Assembly: GCA_964464925.1 (NCBI GenBank)
Contig: CAYXLI010000025.1
Span: 1-64,000, forward strand
DNA length: 64,000 nt
Reading direction: 5' to 3'
Source of the DNA: CAYXLI01 sp964464925
GTDB taxonomy: Bacteria > Acidobacteriota > Terriglobia > Bryobacterales > Bryobacteraceae
The notes under the pieces were generated by a model. It searched no databases and was not told where the DNA came from. It was given only the letters and a program-made list of their open reading frames with translations. Positions 61,795 through 64,000 of this stretch are shown here, piece after piece. Positions within the stretch are counted from its first letter, which is position 1. Every line of letters begins with the position of its first letter. The position numbers and the translations under genes were made by a program.

Positions 61795-62490
61795 TTACGG
61801 GACGTGAATATAATCGCCGTTCTCGACCAGAATGTTCTGGTCGAGTTTCTTACCCTTGATCACTTCGTTGTAGTTAAAGCGGATGCGCTTGGAGCCACGC
61901 AGAATGTAGATCTTGTTCTTCTTGGCGTATTCGTGGAATCCGCCTGCATTGGTGAGAGCTTCCAGAATGGTAGTAGGAACCACAAGGGGGAAGCTGCCCG
62001 TCCTGGCGACCTCGCCTGTGATGTAGTACTTTTTGCTCTGAACGGACTGCAGCGACACCGACACTTCCGGCTTGTTGATCAGCTTGGACAGTTCCTTGGT
62101 GAGTACGTCTCCAAGCTGGTTCGGCGTCAGACCGGCTGCCATCACGTCGCCAACGAGCGGCAACGTAAACTTTCCGTCCGGCCGGACCTGAACTGCACGC
62201 GTAAAGTCCGGCTCGCGCCAGACGGAGATGAACAGGATGTCCTCAGGACCGATCAAATATACACGCGGATCGACCGGAGCCGCCGTGACCTGGCCGCCGG
62301 TGGTTGTAGCCGCGGTAGACTGACGCGCGGTCTCGCTCTCCATAATAGTGGGCTTGGTTCCGGGCCCTAATTCAGGCTTTGGATCCTCTTTCCGCTGAAT
62401 CTGCCGGTCCGGCTGCTGCGCCATCGCCGTTGGGCCGTACATTGCAATCGCCAAGAGAAAGCTAGCACTTATCAGTCTCACAGCCTTCAT
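61795..62490 (-). CDS. Wza-type polysaccharide export protein
   Basis: 231 residues with signal peptide (MKAVRLISASFLLAIAMYGPTAMA); no lipobox Cys. Poly_export domain VYLIGPEDILFISVWREPDFTR and VRPDGKFTLPLVGDV, then an SLBB domain (YYITGEVARTGSFPLVVPTTI). It is shorter than E. coli Wza and lacks its C-terminal helix, as in many non-enteric relatives. First gene of the Wza-GumC-CpsD operon; GAGGAG is upstream. Probable outer membrane or periplasmic location. Confidence 0.92.
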   Translation of the reverse strand: MKAVRLISASFLLAIAMYGPTAMAQQPDRQIQRKEDPKPELGPGTKPTIMESETARQSTAATTTGGQVTAAPVDPRVYLIGPEDILFISVWREPDFTRAVQVRPDGKFTLPLVGDVMAAGLTPNQLGDVLTKELSKLINKPEVSVSLQSVQSKKYYITGEVARTGSFPLVVPTTILEALTNAGGFHEYAKKNKIYILRGSKRIRFNYNEVIKGKKLDQNILVENGDYIHVP

Positions 62491-62631
62491 CGAAACTCAA
62501 ACTCCTCTGACCCGCGCATCGTATTTCTACATATCGGCGCAAAGTCCTTTTTAGTGTACCGCAACCGGGGCCGTTTCCGTTCCCCGGCGTCTGACGCGTC
62601 CCGCTCCCAAATCGTTGCATCATAGGGAGAC

Positions 62632-63036
62632 ATGACCTATTTCCTTGCCAAGTCTGAGCCCGATGCCTACTCGATCGATGATTTGCGGCGGGACGGCCAC
62701 ACTATGTGGGATGGCGTACGAAATCCGCAAGCGCTGAAGGCGCTTCGGGCAATGAAGCTAAAAGACCGCATTTTCATTTATCACAGCGGGGGCGAGTCGC
62801 GGATCGTGGGCCTCGCCGAGGTCGCCGGGACGCCCGAGGCTGACCCGAAGGACGCAAAATCCTGGCGAGTTTCCGTGAAATACCTCCATCACATCGATCC
62901 GCCGGTAACGCTGAAGGAAATTAAAGATACCCACCAGTTCGACGAATGGGCACTGGTACGGCAGAGCCGCCTCTCCACCATGGCGGTTCCCGCGGAGTTC
63001 GTCGACTGGATACGAACGAAATCCAAAAACGTCTAG
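62632..63036 (+). CDS. EVE domain protein
   Basis: 134 residues, the usual length of the bacterial thymocyte nuclear protein 1-like group. FLAKSEPDAYSIDDL, MWDGVRNPQAL, DRIFIYHSGGESRIVGLAEV, FDEWALVRQSRLSTMAV. EVE domains have a PUA-like fold and bind modified nucleic acid bases; cellular role unknown. GGGAG before the ATG. Ends overlapping maf by 4 nt on the opposite strand. Confidence 0.94.
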   Translation: MTYFLAKSEPDAYSIDDLRRDGHTMWDGVRNPQALKALRAMKLKDRIFIYHSGGESRIVGLAEVAGTPEADPKDAKSWRVSVKYLHHIDPPVTLKEIKDTHQFDEWALVRQSRLSTMAVPAEFVDWIRTKSKNV

Positions 63037-63581
63037 ATCTCCCGCAGATAACGGTACACGAGCGACACAGGCAGTCCGACCACGTTTGGGTAATCGCCCT
63101 CGATACGGTTGATGAACTTCGACGCAAGGCCCTGAATGGCATACGCGCCTGCCTTGTCCATCGGTTCCCCGCTGTCCACATACCCGGCAATCTCTTCATC
63201 GGAGAGTTCGGCGAAGTGCACGGCCGTCTCTTCCGCATCGTTCACCATCCCGGCATCGTGAACCACGCAGATGCCCGTGATGACGCGGTGATTCCGGCCG
63301 GAAAGCATCTCGAGCATGCGGCGTGCGTCCGCCGCATCGGCCGGTTTCTCGAGAATGGCCTCGCCGAGTACCACCACGGTGTCGGCGCCGAGGATGACCT
63401 CGCCGCCTTGGCGCGCAACCGCCTCGGCCTTCATGCGCGAAAGGCGCAGCACATAATCGCGGGGCGTTTCGCCCTGGATATGGCGTTCGGGAACGCCCGA
63501 AACCCGGACCTCCGGCGTATAGCCGGCACGTTGCAGAAGCTCAAGACGACGGGGGGACTGCGAGGCAAGAATCAATCGCAT
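63033..63581 (-). CDS. maf: Maf nucleotide pyrophosphatase
   Basis: 182 residues. ILASQSPRRLELL, VILGADTVVVL, EKPADAADARRMLEMLSG and the YAIQGLASKFINRIEGDY motifs mark the dTTP/UTP pyrophosphatase group (YhdE-like). It removes noncanonical nucleotides and influences septum formation. Divergent from the DciA gene; starts are 46 nt apart. Confidence 0.95.
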   Translation of the reverse strand: MRLILASQSPRRLELLQRAGYTPEVRVSGVPERHIQGETPRDYVLRLSRMKAEAVARQGGEVILGADTVVVLGEAILEKPADAADARRMLEMLSGRNHRVITGICVVHDAGMVNDAEETAVHFAELSDEEIAGYVDSGEPMDKAGAYAIQGLASKFINRIEGDYPNVVGLPVSLVYRYLREI

Positions 63582-63602
63582 CGGATCTTTTCAGGATACT
63601 GG

Positions 63603-63608
63603 TAGAAT
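63603..63608 (+). promoter_or_regulatory. Extended -10 element of the DUF721 gene
   Basis: TGG-TAGAAT, 19 nt before the ATG at 63628, with no Shine-Dalgarno. On the other strand TATCCT (63593-63598) lies 11 nt from the maf start. Confidence 0.4.
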
Positions 63609-63627
63609 CGAGTTTCCACCGAATCCC

Positions 63628-64000
63628 ATGCAGAGAGCCGGGCGAGTTTTGCGAACATTTGATCTGGCCAGTGAGGAACAGGTGGCGTGCGCCGCCTGGC
63701 CGGCCGCGGTTGGCAAAAAAATCGCCGTACACACGAGGGCTATTGCCCTGGTGCGCAACCGCCTGGTAGTGGAGGTGGAAGACGCGGTCTGGCAACGGCA
63801 GTTGTTCTCGCTTCGCCGGCAGATTATCGCCCGAATGGAACAGGCGCTCGGCCGCCCGATTGTCGCGGAACTGGAATTTCGTATCGGCGTGCCGAAACGA
63901 ATGCCGCAACGGGCCGAGACGGGCTCGCGGCTGTTGGACGAGGCCGATGCCATCACTGATCCCATCTTGCGCAATCTCTATATCGCATCGAGGAAAAGAG
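63628..64000 (+). CDS. DUF721/DciA family protein, 3' end outside window
   Basis: 124 codons to the edge and still open. MQRAGRVLRTFDLASEEQ, AWPAAVGKKIAVHTRAI, RLVVEVEDAVWQRQLFSL and RPIVAELEFRIG match the DUF721/DciA group, small basic proteins that help load replicative helicase in many bacteria. Here the N-terminal half is typical; what follows is cut off. Confidence 0.85.
   Translation, partial: MQRAGRVLRTFDLASEEQVACAAWPAAVGKKIAVHTRAIALVRNRLVVEVEDAVWQRQLFSLRRQIIARMEQALGRPIVAELEFRIGVPKRMPQRAETGSRLLDEADAITDPILRNLYIASRKR

Overview
The window looks like a chromosome segment of an acidobacterium close to Solibacter/Bryobacter. The markers are large Oar-type TonB-dependent receptors with an N-terminal carboxypeptidase-regulatory domain, a PadR plus orphan duplicated permease (ADOP) pair, PSD1/DUF1501 proteins, several Tat-exported Gfo/Idh/MocA oxidoreductases, and a DUF1844-MBL-ribF block. 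This assignment is inferred from gene content; no rRNA was seen. Base composition is GC-rich throughout, and most long ORFs antisense to real genes are composition artefacts.

Layout. 1-17.5 kb (carbohydrate/glycan theme): the 3'-truncated Oar-like receptor; then a minus-strand operon of a second Oar-like receptor, a PSD1 cytochrome-like protein, a Tat-exported DUF1501 protein and a creatininase-fold protein that has lost metal ligands; then a class I glutamine amidotransferase, a Tat-exported oxidoreductase, a secreted glutaminase-A-like protein, a DinB protein and a LacD-type aldolase. 17.7-22.2 kb: a secreted oxidoreductase, the DUF1844-MBL-ribF operon, and two decayed loci (a winged-helix/TPR regulator and an IS3-type transposase). 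22.2-31.1 kb: PadR/ADOP, then a tightly overlapping operon mazG-GNAT-enolase superfamily (OSBS/NSAR)-EamA-MFS-SDR.

31.1-44.0 kb is the most unusual block: seven minus-strand genes joined by 0 to 4 nt junctions. They encode a membrane vWA/glutamine-amidotransferase-like protein, a secreted legumain-fold protein with Ser at the catalytic Cys position, a TPR protein with an HExxH metallopeptidase core, a MoxR AAA+ ATPase, a DUF58 protein, a BatA-type membrane vWA protein and a 1205-residue Gln-rich DUF4175 membrane protein. This looks like an envelope-associated MoxR/vWA machine that has gained protease-fold partners.

44.4-52.2 kb: a sugar phosphate isomerase, a RAYT (REP-associated transposase) flanked by direct repeats containing a GGGGTCTGACCCC palindrome, two tandem Gfo/Idh/MocA paralogues (one Tat-exported, one cytoplasmic), larE, a secreted protein with internal repeats, and ilvA behind a possible attenuator. 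52.3-64 kb: gyrA, an NHL-propeller protein, a giant TPR/FG-GAP/ASPIC protein, a Wza-GumC-CpsD exopolysaccharide export operon, an EVE protein, maf and the start of a DciA/DUF721 gene.

A recurring regulatory pattern is a good -10 hexamer only 6-12 nt upstream of the start codon with no Shine-Dalgarno sequence. It occurs at six operon-leading genes and suggests leaderless transcripts. Several genes use TTG or GTG starts, including gyrA and mazG.
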